Assembly: GCA_902619055.1 (NCBI GenBank)
Contig: CACNCW010000015.1
Span: forward strand, 1 to 21,548
Direction of reading: 5' to 3'
Length of the DNA: 21,548 bases
Source: an uncultured Alphaproteobacteria bacterium
Lineage (GTDB): Bacteria > Pseudomonadota > Alphaproteobacteria > HIMB59 > GCA-002718135
Shown piece after piece: positions 5,602-14,058 of this stretch. Position 1 is the first letter of the stretch, and every line of letters starts with the position of its first letter. The notes under the pieces were generated by a model that had not been told where the DNA came from, did not search any database, and was given only the letters and a program-made list of their open reading frames with translations. Made by a program: the position numbers and the translations under genes.

Positions 5602-7099
5602 TTTTTCCACCCATCAATAATCCTAATTTTTCTATTTCTACTTCATTAGTTCTAAAAGGTTTGGATAATTTTCCATCATAAATAACAGATATTTTATGAG
5701 TAATTTCAATCAATTCATCTAAATCTTGAGAAATAACAATTATTGATGTGCCATTTTGAGATAATTCTATCAAAGACTCTCTGATAGAATGCTCAGCACC
5801 GGCATCTATCCCCCAAGTTGGATGTGAAATAATTAATATTTTTGGCTTAGATGATATTTCTCTACCAATAACGTATTTTTGTAAATTGCCTCCAGATAAA
5901 CTTGATGCTTTGGCGTCATTCCCAGGAGTAATAACTTTAAATTCATTAATTACATTATTGGCAAAATCATCAACATTATTTTTCAATATTATACCATTTT
6001 TAATAAAATTATTTTTTGGAAATTGACTTAAAAGAATATTTTCAGACAAACTTAACTCAGGTACTGCACTATGACCCAGTCTATTCTCGGGAACAAAAGA
6101 AATAGATAAATCTCTTCTTTTTTGTGGTCCATACTTTTCAATTTTTTTACTATCAAAAGTGATTGAACCAGATTTAATATTTATATTTTCTCCTGTTAAA
6201 ATGTCCATTAATTCTGATTGTCCATTACCAGCAACACCAGCAATGCCATAAATTTCACCCATTCTAACTTGAAATGAAATATTTTTAAGGTCTGTTAAAA
6301 ATGGATCATTAAAATCACATGAGATATTTTTTACTTCAAAGTTAACTTCATCTTTTATATGCTCATAATTAGTTTTTAAATCATCTAATTTTTGTCCTAG
6401 CATTTTTGTTGCCAGTGTTTTTGCTGTTTGATTAGAAGTGCTTGAAGTGTCTATAATTTCACCACTTCTCATTATTGTAACTGTATCACATATTGATATT
6501 ACTTCTTCGAGTTTATGAGTAATATATAATATTGTACGACCTTCTTTGACGAGAGCATTTAATGTTACAAACAAACTTTCAACTTCTTGTGGAGTTAAGA
6601 CGGAAGTTGGTTCATCCATAATAAGTATTTGAGGGTCTTGTAATAAAATTCTTACAATTTCTACACGTTGTTTTTCTCCAGCTGATAAAGCAGTAATTGG
6701 AGCATCTAAATCTAAGGGAAGATTATATCTTGAGCTTATATTTTCTAGCTTATTTTCTAAATCTGAATAAGACATCTTTTCATCAATTCCTAAAATTAAA
6801 TTTTCTTTTACTGATAGTGAATCAAATAAAGAAAAATGCTGAAATACCATTCCTATTCCTTGCTTCCTTGCTTCAGCTGGTGAATTAACTTTAAAATCCT
6901 TATTATTTAATTTAATATTTCCTTCATCTGGCTCTAGAAGACCATATAAAATTTTTACTAAAGTAGATTTCCCTGCTCCATTTTCACCTAAAATTGCATG
7001 GACTGCATTTTTTTTAATATCAAAAGTAACCTTTTTGTTAGCAATTACTCTTGGAAAAGATTTTGTAATATTTTCTATGTTTAAAATTGTATCACTCAT
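5594..7099 (-). CDS. Double-domain ABC ATPase of the purine-type BMP importer
   Basis: This 501-aa protein carries two fused nucleotide-binding domains, as in YufO/NupO and RbsA-type ATPases. Domain 1 has Walker A GENGAGKST (38-46), signature LSAGEKQRVEI and Walker B ILIMDEPTS. Domain 2 is degenerate: the Walker A position reads GVAGNGQSEL, the signature LSGGNLQKYVIGRE, and the Walker B region ILIISHPTWGID, where the acidic Asp-Glu is replaced by Ser-His. Such a degenerate second half is normal in this subfamily, so one site probably does the catalysis. It overlaps ureidoglycolate lyase by 8 bases and the larger permease by 8, which places transport and degradation genes on one message. Confidence 0.95.
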   Translation of the reverse strand: MSDTILNIENITKSFPRVIANKKVTFDIKKNAVHAILGENGAGKSTLVKILYGLLEPDEGNIKLNNKDFKVNSPAEARKQGIGMVFQHFSLFDSLSVKENLILGIDEKMSYSDLENKLENISSRYNLPLDLDAPITALSAGEKQRVEIVRILLQDPQILIMDEPTSVLTPQEVESLFVTLNALVKEGRTILYITHKLEEVISICDTVTIMRSGEIIDTSSTSNQTAKTLATKMLGQKLDDLKTNYEHIKDEVNFEVKNISCDFNDPFLTDLKNISFQVRMGEIYGIAGVAGNGQSELMDILTGENINIKSGSITFDSKKIEKYGPQKRRDLSISFVPENRLGHSAVPELSLSENILLSQFPKNNFIKNGIILKNNVDDFANNVINEFKVITPGNDAKASSLSGGNLQKYVIGREISSKPKILIISHPTWGIDAGAEHSIRESLIELSQNGTSIIVISQDLDELIEITHKISVIYDGKLSKPFRTNEVEIEKLGLLMGGKNE

Positions 7100-7586
7100 A
7101 TTTTAATTCAAATATTTCCGATTGTTCAAAATTATAAATCTCAATATTATTATCTGCATCTTTTTTATCAATGGTAATATATTTTTCATTCTCAAGAGAT
7201 ATTAGAGGAAAATGCCATACTTTGGGATTAAAATTTATACCATCACCTCCACTTACTTTGAATATTTCGATTAAATCAATTTTAGGTTTGTCTCCTATTG
7301 GCGCAACTAAAACTAAAAAGCCAGTAGAATTAAATGGAAGAAAAACTTGAGAGCTGAAGGGGTGATTTTCTAACATGTTAATTTTTAATGGAAAGTTTCT
7401 TTTCTTTGCATGAAAAATATTTAATCTAGGTGTTTTGTCATCACCAATTATTTGAATATTTGCTAAATCAAAAAAACTATCGGTTGTATTTTTATTAATA
7501 CTTTCATAATTTTTATTAGAAGTTGTAATTAAATCACCATAATTTTTGAAATTCTCTTTACTAATATTCTCTATCTTATAGTTCAC
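7092..7586 (-). CDS. allA: Ureidoglycolate lyase
   Basis: This 164-aa protein has the AllA (ureidoglycolate hydrolase fold) signature. LNIFHAKKRNFPLKINMLENHPFSSQVFLPF in mid-protein (roughly residues 55-85) is followed by FLVLVAP and, near the C-terminus, GGDGINFNPKVWHFPLISL, which contains the conserved His-containing VWH-P-L. The enzyme splits ureidoglycolate into glyoxylate and urea, the last step of the pathway, in the cytoplasm. The length is typical (about 160 aa). The start is a GTG whose GTGA overlaps the allantoicase stop by 4 bases, a coupled arrangement; its own 3' end overlaps the ABC ATPase start. It acts directly after the neighbouring allantoicase. Confidence 0.92.
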   Translation of the reverse strand: MNYKIENISKENFKNYGDLITTSNKNYESINKNTTDSFFDLANIQIIGDDKTPRLNIFHAKKRNFPLKINMLENHPFSSQVFLPFNSTGFLVLVAPIGDKPKIDLIEIFKVSGGDGINFNPKVWHFPLISLENEKYITIDKKDADNNIEIYNFEQSEIFELKYE

Positions 7587-8560
7587 AAAAACTTTCCAAT
7601 TGCCCTAATCCTTGAAATACCCCCGTCAGGATAAATATTTAACTTCAAGTAATTTATTTTTTTAATTTGTTTAGTTAAATTAATTTTTAATGATGAATTA
7701 GGTTTAAGATTTTTATTTTTTATTAAATATTCCCAATTTTTACTTTCATTTATTAATTTTCTTACATTTATATTTTTAATTGAATAAAAACCTTGTACTG
7801 AGCAATAGGATGGATAGTTACCTTTAAAAAAATGAGTTTCAATATTAAATTTTTCAATTAAACCAGATTTTCCAAGTTTAATTACAACCCAGTCATATCC
7901 TGATCCTCTTCTTCTTTTAGTTTCCCAGCCATTACCCATATTTTTTGATTTAAATGGAAGTAACAAATTTTCTGCCCTGCCAAAATGTTCATCGCTACAT
8001 GCAACAATTTTTGATCCGTTAAGAACACTTAATAAATCAAATTTTTTATTTGGAAATTTTAGTTTTGATATATCTAGATTTCCTAATAATTTTAATCTTG
8101 CAATACCTCCATCTGGATAAATATTTAATCTTATAAAATTAAAAACTTTATTATTCTTTTTAGTTTTAAAACCATGAAGATAATTTGGTTTAAGTTTTTT
8201 TTTTGATAAAATGTTTACCCAATTAAATTTATTTTTTTCAAAATAACAAGCATCAATACTAGCGTATTCAGGTTGATTACCATTAAAATAGCTTGTGTCT
8301 ATTTCAGCAAAATTAATTTTACCAGGTAGGCCTAATTTAATAGTAACATAATCATTTCCTTTAATTCTTTTTCTTCTTGTTTCCCATCCATCCATCCACT
8401 TTCCATTTTTATCATATACTCCTTCTTTGAAAATTGGCTGTTCCTCTTTAAGCAATCTGGATGCTGATCCAAAAAATTGATCAGAAAATCTATGAATTTT
8501 TGTACCTAAAACCTTACTACATAAATTTATATAATTTTTTTGAATGTATTTCTTATTCAT
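7583..8560 (-). CDS. alc: Allantoicase
   Basis: This 325-aa protein has the two-repeat allantoicase architecture. Repeat 1 contains DGWETRRKR, DYVTIKLGLPGKI, TSYFNGNQPEYASIDAC and IYPDGGIARLKLLG; repeat 2 contains NGWETKRRRGSGYDW, VVIKLGKSG, THFFKGNYPSYCSVQGF and IYPDGGISRIRAIG. Both copies keep the family's WETRR and YPDGG blocks. It hydrolyses allantoate to (S)-ureidoglycolate and urea in the cytoplasm. Its ATG overlaps the stop of OHCU decarboxylase in ATGAATAA (8553-8560). Using allantoicase rather than an allantoate amidohydrolase means the nitrogen is released as urea, not ammonia, at this step. Confidence 0.95.
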   Translation of the reverse strand: MNKKYIQKNYINLCSKVLGTKIHRFSDQFFGSASRLLKEEQPIFKEGVYDKNGKWMDGWETRRKRIKGNDYVTIKLGLPGKINFAEIDTSYFNGNQPEYASIDACYFEKNKFNWVNILSKKKLKPNYLHGFKTKKNNKVFNFIRLNIYPDGGIARLKLLGNLDISKLKFPNKKFDLLSVLNGSKIVACSDEHFGRAENLLLPFKSKNMGNGWETKRRRGSGYDWVVIKLGKSGLIEKFNIETHFFKGNYPSYCSVQGFYSIKNINVRKLINESKNWEYLIKNKNLKPNSSLKINLTKQIKKINYLKLNIYPDGGISRIRAIGKFL

Positions 8561-9062
8561 TAATTAATTCAGTTAATCGTAATTTAGCAATTTCTTTTAC
8601 TTGAGAAATTGAATTTTTTATTTCTAAGCTTAAATCATTATTATCTAATCTACTTTTAAACTCTGTTATAATTTCATTCTTATTTTTATTTCTAACTGCT
8701 AAAATAAATGGAATATTAAATTTATTTTTAAATCTTAAATTTAAATCATTAAATAAGTTAAATTCTTCTTCTGAACAATCTTTTAAACCAGATCTAGTTT
8801 GTTCTTCATCAGATAATTCAGACAAACCTTTATTTATTTTTATTTTATCAGCTAGATCAGGATGTTTTTTAATTATGTTTATTTTAGTTTCTTGATCTAA
8901 GTTATCAAATAATTCTAAAAACACTAATATCATTTCTTTTTTATTTTTAAATGGTCGCTTTTTATCAGCATGTTCTGTTATAAATTTAGATTCTTCATAA
9001 ATATTTTTAAAAGAATTAATAAACTTTTCAGAATTATAATTATTTATATCTTTAATTTTCAT
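8553..9062 (-). CDS. uraD: OHCU decarboxylase
   Basis: This protein of about 169 aa matches 2-oxo-4-hydroxy-4-carboxy-5-ureidoimidazoline decarboxylase. KIKDIN-NYNSEKFINSF opens the domain, HPDLADKI carries the catalytic histidine, and LSDEEQTRSGLKDCSEEEF contains the conserved S-x-E-Q-x-x-G-L block. RFKNKFNIPFILAVRNK and an R-L-x-x-L-x-N-E-like tail complete it. It decarboxylates OHCU to (S)-allantoin. The frame is open up to 9122, but the extra 20 residues lie inside the end of the allantoinase gene and are not family-like; the ATG at 9062, giving an 11-base overlap (ATGAAAATTAA), is chosen. In some bacteria this domain is fused to the PuuE allantoinase; here the two are separate but overlapping. 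Confidence 0.93.
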   Translation of the reverse strand: MKIKDINNYNSEKFINSFKNIYEESKFITEHADKKRPFKNKKEMILVFLELFDNLDQETKINIIKKHPDLADKIKINKGLSELSDEEQTRSGLKDCSEEEFNLFNDLNLRFKNKFNIPFILAVRNKNKNEIITEFKSRLDNNDLSLEIKNSISQVKEIAKLRLTELINE

Positions 9063-9963
9063 CACTAAAATTTTCATACCAATGATTGGCAATTTCCTCT
9101 CTTTTACAAATCCAAATGTCATTATAACCAGAAATATAATTCAAAAATTTTACCAAAGACATAAATCTTCCTGGCCTCGCTATTAATCGACAATGTAAAC
9201 CCACACTCATCATTTTAGGTTTATTGAACTCATTTGCTTCTCTGTATAATGTATCAAATGAGTTTTTTAAGTAATTATAAAAATCTTCACCTGTGTTAAA
9301 ACCTTGTAAGGTAGAGAATCTCATATCATTATTATCTAAAGTATATGGAATAATAAGATGTTTTTTATTTTTTACTTTTATCCAGTAGGGTAAATCATCA
9401 GCATAAGAGTCACTATCATAAATAATATTTGTATTATCTAAAATTATATTTCTTGTATTTGGACTTGTTCTACCAGTATACCAACCAAAAGGAAAATATC
9501 CAAAAATATCCTTAATAATGTTGTTGCATTTTATAGTATGTTCTTTTTCAACCTCCTCAGTTATATTTTGATAGTCTATCCATCTATAACCATGGCTAGC
9601 TACTTCATACTTTGATTTAATTATTTGTTCACAAACATCAGGATTTTTTTCTAAAGCCATACCAACACCAAATATTGTTAAAGGTAATTTTCTTTTTTCA
9701 AACTCATTATGTATTCTCCAAAAACCTCTTCTTGAACCATATTCATAAATTGATTCCATATTCATATTTCTGGCACCTATTATTTGGTTTGCATTAATTA
9801 TTTCTGATAAAAAAGTTTCTGATCCTTCATCGCCATTCATTATTGAATTCTCAGCACCTTCCTCATAATTTAGAACAAATTGAATGGCGAGTTTTGATTT
9901 ATTAGGCCAATAAAAGTTAGAGTCATTATTTCCGTAACCTATGTAATTTCTGTCGTCTTTCAT
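9052..9963 (-). CDS. puuE: Allantoinase, PuuE type (polysaccharide-deacetylase fold)
   Basis: This 303-aa protein belongs to the PuuE group of allantoinases, related to NodB polysaccharide deacetylases and unrelated to the amidohydrolase-type AllB. Diagnostic blocks are AIQFVLNYEEGAENSI (about residues 26-41), YEYGSRRGFWRIH, FGVGMALEKNPDV, EVASHGYRWIDY with the conserved HGYRW, GWYTGRTSPNTR, YADDLPYW and MSVGLHCRLIARPGR near the C-terminus. It hydrolyses allantoin to allantoate in the cytoplasm. It is the first gene of the minus-strand run and faces the HIU hydrolase gene across 52 bp. No Shine-Dalgarno precedes the ATG, so a leaderless or very short-leader message is possible. Confidence 0.95.
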   Translation of the reverse strand: MKDDRNYIGYGNNDSNFYWPNKSKLAIQFVLNYEEGAENSIMNGDEGSETFLSEIINANQIIGARNMNMESIYEYGSRRGFWRIHNEFEKRKLPLTIFGVGMALEKNPDVCEQIIKSKYEVASHGYRWIDYQNITEEVEKEHTIKCNNIIKDIFGYFPFGWYTGRTSPNTRNIILDNTNIIYDSDSYADDLPYWIKVKNKKHLIIPYTLDNNDMRFSTLQGFNTGEDFYNYLKNSFDTLYREANEFNKPKMMSVGLHCRLIARPGRFMSLVKFLNYISGYNDIWICKREEIANHWYENFSDEN

Positions 9964-10015
9964 AAAAATGCTTGATTTAATATTTAGTTAAATACTGTAT
10001 AAACGAATAAGTATT
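9964..10015. promoter_or_regulatory. Divergent control region of the purine-catabolic operons
   Basis: These 52 bp separate the ATG codons of puuE (minus strand) and the HIU hydrolase gene (plus strand) and must hold both promoters. On the plus strand TATAAA (9998-10003) ends 12 bases before the ATG. A TTGATT (9972-9977) lies 20 bp further up, longer than the usual spacing. The minus-strand promoter is less clear; TTTATA and TTAAAT at 17-bp spacing are possible. The palindrome ATACTGTAT (9992-10000) overlaps the plus-strand -10 box and is a candidate operator. Neither ATG has a Shine-Dalgarno sequence. No regulator gene is nearby. Confidence 0.55.
9992..10000. promoter_or_regulatory. Candidate operator ATAC-T-GTAT
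   Basis: A perfect 9-base palindrome with an odd centre, ATAC-T-GTAT, overlaps the probable -10 box of the plus-strand operon in the middle of the divergent intergenic region. The spacing and place are suitable for a dimeric repressor of the GntR or similar type acting on both operons. Symmetry does not extend well beyond the 9 bases, and the DNA is AT-rich, so chance occurrence is possible. Confidence 0.3.
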
Positions 10016-10369
10016 ATGTCTAAAGGATATTTAACTACTCATGTTTTGGATACCTATAATGGTAAGCCTGGTTCTGGTATAAAAGGGTCTCTTTTCAAAA
10101 TTGATGGTGAAAATAAAGTTAAAATTTCAAATTTCACTCTCAATGAAGATGGGAGGTGTGATGAACCTATATTAGGTAAAGAGAAATTTATTCTTGGAAA
10201 ATATGAGTTATTATTTCTTTGCGGGAGTTATTTTAAGGAATTTACAAATCTTCATGAACCATTCTTTCTTGATGACGTAATAATTAGATTTGGAATTAAC
10301 AAAGAAGAGCACTACCATGTTCCTCTTCTTATTACCCCGTGGAGTTATTCAACATATAGAGGAAGCTAG
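10016..10369 (+). CDS. hiuH: 5-hydroxyisourate hydrolase (transthyretin-like)
   Basis: This 117-aa protein is a bacterial HIU hydrolase. It opens LTTHVLDTYNGKPG with His9, has NEDGRCDEP with Arg47, EEHYHVPLL with His101, and ends in the diagnostic tetrapeptide YRGS (114-117) that separates HIU hydrolases from transthyretin. It hydrolyses 5-hydroxyisourate, the product of urate oxidation, to OHCU. No signal peptide is present, so it acts in the cytoplasm. It leads the plus-strand operon; the next gene begins inside its stop codon. The message start appears to lie very close to the ATG. Confidence 0.96.
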   Translation: MSKGYLTTHVLDTYNGKPGSGIKGSLFKIDGENKVKISNFTLNEDGRCDEPILGKEKFILGKYELLFLCGSYFKEFTNLHEPFFLDDVIIRFGINKEEHYHVPLLITPWSYSTYRGS

Positions 10370-11784
10370 TGTCTAGAGCGCATATCGATTTTCTTCTTAA
10401 TGAAGAAAAAATATCTATCAAAGATTTAGACACAAATACAACAGTACTAAATTATCTTCGTCATAATCATGAGCTAACTGGAACAAAAGAAGGTTGTGCA
10501 TCTGGTGATTGTGGAGCATGTACTGCAGTTGTAGGAGAATTAAAAGATAATAAAATTTCTTATAAAAGTATAAACACTTGTATTACTTTTTTGTATTCCC
10601 TGCATGGTAAGCAATTAATAACAGTTGAACATATACAAAAAAATAAACTTCATCCTGTTCAACAATCAATGATTGATAGTGACGGATCTCAATGTGGTTT
10701 TTGTACACCAGGTATTATCATGTCAATGTACAATATGTATGAAAATAAAATAAAACCAACAGAAGAAAATATTGATAAGTTTCTTTCTGGAAATTTATGT
10801 AGATGTACAGGTTATCTTCCAATTAAAAATGCAATTAAGAATATGTATAGTTATAAAAGTGATAAGTTTTCAAAGAGTAAAGTTATTAGATTATTAAAAT
10901 CAATTAAGAAAACTGATACTGTTATTAAAAAAAATGGTTCTAAGTTTTTCATCCATTATAATTTAAATTCTCTAATAAAAGACTATCAAGAGGCTAGTAA
11001 TGGACATTTACTAGTTGGGGGCACAGATCTAGCTCTTGAAGTAACAAAAAAAAGAAAAGATTTAAAAAATATTTTTTATTTAGGCTCAAATAAAGATTTA
11101 AATTATATTAAAAATAAAAACAACAATTTACACATTGGATCTGCTACTCCCATAAATGATATTTTACCAATTTTAGAAAATATTTATCCAACATTTGCTA
11201 AAATGTTTGAAAGATACGGATCTGAGCAAATAAGAAATACTGCATCCCTTGGAGGTAACATTGGAAGCGCATCTCCAATAGGTGATAGTTTACCAGTATT
11301 AATTGCACTCAATAGTAAAATTATAATTCAAGGAAAAGTTAAAAAAACTTTATTATTGGATAATTATTTTCTAAGTTATCGAAAAACAAAATTGAAGCCT
11401 AATGAAATAATTAAAGAAATTATAATACCCATCTATAAAAAAAATATTCTTAAATGTTATAAAATTTCAAAAAGAATTGATGATGATATAAGCTCTGTTT
11501 TCATGGCTATAAATGCTAGAATTGAAAAAAATATTATTAAAGAAATAAAAATTGTTTGTGGAGGTTTGGCAGAAACTCCAAAAATAGCAAAAAAAGCTCA
11601 AAAATTTTTATTAAATAAAATATTTAATGAAGAAAATATTAATGAAGCAAAGAAAATTATAAAAAAAGAATTTGATCCAATAGATGATATGAGAGCGTCA
11701 AAAAATTATAGAACTAAAATTAGTCAAAACCTTTTAGAGAGGTTTTTAAATGAAAATAATAAAATTAAATCAACGTTATATTAA
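10369..11784 (+). CDS. xdhA: Xanthine dehydrogenase small subunit (2Fe-2S and FAD domains)
   Basis: This 471-aa subunit has the XdhA order. An N-terminal ferredoxin-like [2Fe-2S] domain has Cys43, Cys48, Cys51 and Cys71; a helical second [2Fe-2S] domain has Cys110, Cys113, Cys145 and Cys147; and an FAD domain contains LLVGGTDLALEV and the block RNTASLGGNIGSASPIGDSLP. All eight cluster cysteines are present. It passes electrons from the molybdenum centre in XdhB through the clusters to FAD and on to NAD+. The length is normal (the Rhodobacter capsulatus protein has a similar size). The start is a GTG overlapping the HIU hydrolase stop by one base (TAGTG), with AGAGGAAG just upstream as ribosome-binding site. 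Confidence 0.96.
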   Translation: MSRAHIDFLLNEEKISIKDLDTNTTVLNYLRHNHELTGTKEGCASGDCGACTAVVGELKDNKISYKSINTCITFLYSLHGKQLITVEHIQKNKLHPVQQSMIDSDGSQCGFCTPGIIMSMYNMYENKIKPTEENIDKFLSGNLCRCTGYLPIKNAIKNMYSYKSDKFSKSKVIRLLKSIKKTDTVIKKNGSKFFIHYNLNSLIKDYQEASNGHLLVGGTDLALEVTKKRKDLKNIFYLGSNKDLNYIKNKNNNLHIGSATPINDILPILENIYPTFAKMFERYGSEQIRNTASLGGNIGSASPIGDSLPVLIALNSKIIIQGKVKKTLLLDNYFLSYRKTKLKPNEIIKEIIIPIYKKNILKCYKISKRIDDDISSVFMAINARIEKNIIKEIKIVCGGLAETPKIAKKAQKFLLNKIFNEENINEAKKIIKKEFDPIDDMRASKNYRTKISQNLLERFLNENNKIKSTLY

Positions 11785-14057
11785 TGGATAAAATATTTAC
11801 AAAAAATATTGAACATGAAAGTGCAGTAAAACATGTTACTGGAAAAGCAATTTATACTGATGATATATCAGAACCTAAAAATTTACTTCACGCAGTAATT
11901 GGATACAGTAATTGTAGTAAAGGAGTTATAAAAAAAATTGATTATAAAGATGTTTTATCTTCCGAAGGTGTAGTAGACATTATAACTGAAAAAGATATTG
12001 AAGGCATAAATGATGTTGGGCCAATATTTAAAGGGGATAAAATATTTACTTCAAAAAATATAGAATACTATGGGCAACCAATCTTTGCAGTTATAGCAAA
12101 AACTAATAATTTAGCTAAAAAAGCTGCATTAAAAGTAAAAATAGACTTAAAAATATCTAAACCAATCGTATCAATTGAAGAAGCATTAAAGAAAAAATCA
12201 TTTGTTTTAAAACCGAAGTATCTAACTAGAGGAAATATAAAAGATGGATTTAAAAGATCTGACAACTTTTTAAAAGGTAAATTGTATTCAGGGGGGCAAG
12301 ACCATTTCTATTTAGAAGGTCAAATTGCAATGACTATTCCTCAAGAAGATAATAATTTTTTAGTATATTCTTCAACACAACATCCATCAGAAACGCAGCA
12401 AATTATTGCTAAGGTACTAAAACAAAATTACAATAGTATCCATGTGATAGTAAGAAGAATTGGTGGTGGTTTTGGTGGAAAAGAAACACAATCTTTTTTA
12501 TTTGCAGCCATTACAAGCATTGCAGCAAAAAAATTATCTAAACCTGTAAAACTAAGAGTCGATAGAGATGATGATATGATCATGACTGGAAAGAGGCATG
12601 ATTTTTTATTTGATTATGAAGTAGGTTTTAATAATAATGGTGAAATACTTGCTCTAAAATTAATGATGGCTTCGAGATGTGGTATATCTCCAGATTTATC
12701 AGGAGCTATAAATGATAGAGCCATTTATCATATCGATAATGCATACTACATACCAAATATAGAAATTAATTCGTATAGATGTAAAACAAATACTGTTTCT
12801 AATACTGCTTTTCGCGGATTTGGTGGACCTCAAGGAATGTTTTGTATTGAAAATATAATTGAAAATATTTCTCAAAAATTAAAACTAGAAGCGAGTGAAA
12901 TAAGAAAAATTAATTTTTATAAAGATAAAATTAAAAATACTACTCATTATGGGATGAGAATTACTGACAATGTGATTGAAGATATTTTTAATAAACTAAT
13001 TAAGAAATCTAATTACAAAAAAAGAAAAGCAGAAATTAATAATTTTAATAAAAAAAATAAAGTTCTAAAAAAAGGTATAGCAATAACACCTGTAAAGTTT
13101 GGAATATCATTTACAACGACTCATTTAAACCAAGGTGGTGCCTTAGTTCATATCTACACTGATGGATCCATTCATTTAAATCATGGAGGAATTGAAATGG
13201 GTCAAGGATTAATGACGAAACTTGCTTTAGTGGCTTCAAATGAATTTGGCCTTAATTACGAAAATATAAAAATCTCTTCAACGGATACAGAAAAAGTGCC
13301 TAACACTTCAGCAAGTGCAGCATCAGCTACAACTGATATAAATGGAGCAGCAATTGTTAATGCTATAAATAATATCAAATCAGGTCTAAATGAATTTATC
13401 TATGTTTATTTTAAAACAAATAGCAAAATAAAATATGAAAATAATTTTGTTTATTTTGATAAAAGAAAAATTTCTTTTAAAGAATTGATAAATACCGCTT
13501 ACTTAAATAGAATTCCATTGTCATCTTCAGGTTTCTATAAAACTAACAAAATTAATGTGAATACAAAAACACTTCAAGGAAGGCCTTTCTTGTATTTTGC
13601 TTATGGCGCAGCGGTAACAGAAGTAATCATTGATAAATTAACTGGTGAAAATAAAATACTTCAAGTAGATATCATTCATGATGTTGGCAATTCTATAAAT
13701 GAGAGAATTGATAAAGGGCAAATTGAGGGCGGCTATATTCAAGGATTAGGTTGGCTCACAACTGAAGAAGTATCTTGGAAATCAAATGGAGTTCTTACAA
13801 CTCATAGTCCTTCTACTTACAAAATACCTACTGCCGGTGAAACACCATTTAAATTTAATGTTGAAATATATGATCGTGGTTTTAATAAAGAAAAGGTTAT
13901 TAATCGCTCTAAAGCTGTTGGAGAGCCACCATTTATGCTAGCAATTTCAAGTTTTATCGCACTAAAGGACGCAGTATCTAATGCTAATAAAGGAAAAAAT
14001 TCTGAAAATTTAATTGCACCTGCTACTGCTGAAAATATATTAAAAAGTTTGCACTAA
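11784..14057 (+). CDS. xdhB: Xanthine dehydrogenase molybdopterin-binding subunit
   Basis: This 757-aa subunit binds the molybdenum cofactor and oxidises hypoxanthine or xanthine to urate. Four active-site residues known from bovine xanthine oxidase are recognisable: Gln172 in GGQDHFYLEGQ, Glu234 in GGGFGGKETQ, Arg344 in TAFRGFGGPQG and the catalytic base Glu714 in GEPPFMLA. The Glu234/Arg344 pair distinguishes true xanthine dehydrogenases from aldehyde and CO dehydrogenases of the same fold. Further cofactor-binding blocks are GGIEMGQGLMTKLA and SASAASATTDINGAA. The ATG overlaps the xdhA stop by one base (TAATG at 11782-11786), so the subunits are made in a coupled way. It is cytoplasmic and has no export signal. 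Confidence 0.97.
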   Translation: MDKIFTKNIEHESAVKHVTGKAIYTDDISEPKNLLHAVIGYSNCSKGVIKKIDYKDVLSSEGVVDIITEKDIEGINDVGPIFKGDKIFTSKNIEYYGQPIFAVIAKTNNLAKKAALKVKIDLKISKPIVSIEEALKKKSFVLKPKYLTRGNIKDGFKRSDNFLKGKLYSGGQDHFYLEGQIAMTIPQEDNNFLVYSSTQHPSETQQIIAKVLKQNYNSIHVIVRRIGGGFGGKETQSFLFAAITSIAAKKLSKPVKLRVDRDDDMIMTGKRHDFLFDYEVGFNNNGEILALKLMMASRCGISPDLSGAINDRAIYHIDNAYYIPNIEINSYRCKTNTVSNTAFRGFGGPQGMFCIENIIENISQKLKLEASEIRKINFYKDKIKNTTHYGMRITDNVIEDIFNKLIKKSNYKKRKAEINNFNKKNKVLKKGIAITPVKFGISFTTTHLNQGGALVHIYTDGSIHLNHGGIEMGQGLMTKLALVASNEFGLNYENIKISSTDTEKVPNTSASAASATTDINGAAIVNAINNIKSGLNEFIYVYFKTNSKIKYENNFVYFDKRKISFKELINTAYLNRIPLSSSGFYKTNKINVNTKTLQGRPFLYFAYGAAVTEVIIDKLTGENKILQVDIIHDVGNSINERIDKGQIEGGYIQGLGWLTTEEVSWKSNGVLTTHSPSTYKIPTAGETPFKFNVEIYDRGFNKEKVINRSKAVGEPPFMLAISSFIALKDAVSNANKGKNSENLIAPATAENILKSLH

Positions 14058-14058
14058 T

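Noticed and set aside
5602..5610. GTG start of the larger permease three codons upstream
   Set aside because: The ATG at 5601 has the better-spaced GGGTGGA ribosome-binding site; the GTG would overlap that site.
6697..6888. 63-codon plus-strand frame inside the ABC ATPase gene
   Set aside because: Antisense to conserved domain 1 of the ATPase; no start signal and no recognisable domain.
9063..9122. 20-residue N-terminal extension of OHCU decarboxylase
   Set aside because: The extension lies wholly inside the end of puuE and does not resemble the family; the ATG at 9062 gives the expected length.
12068..12265. 65-codon minus-strand frame inside xdhB
   Set aside because: Antisense to a conserved enzyme whose coding frame is continuous; composition is Phe/Ser-rich as in shadow frames.
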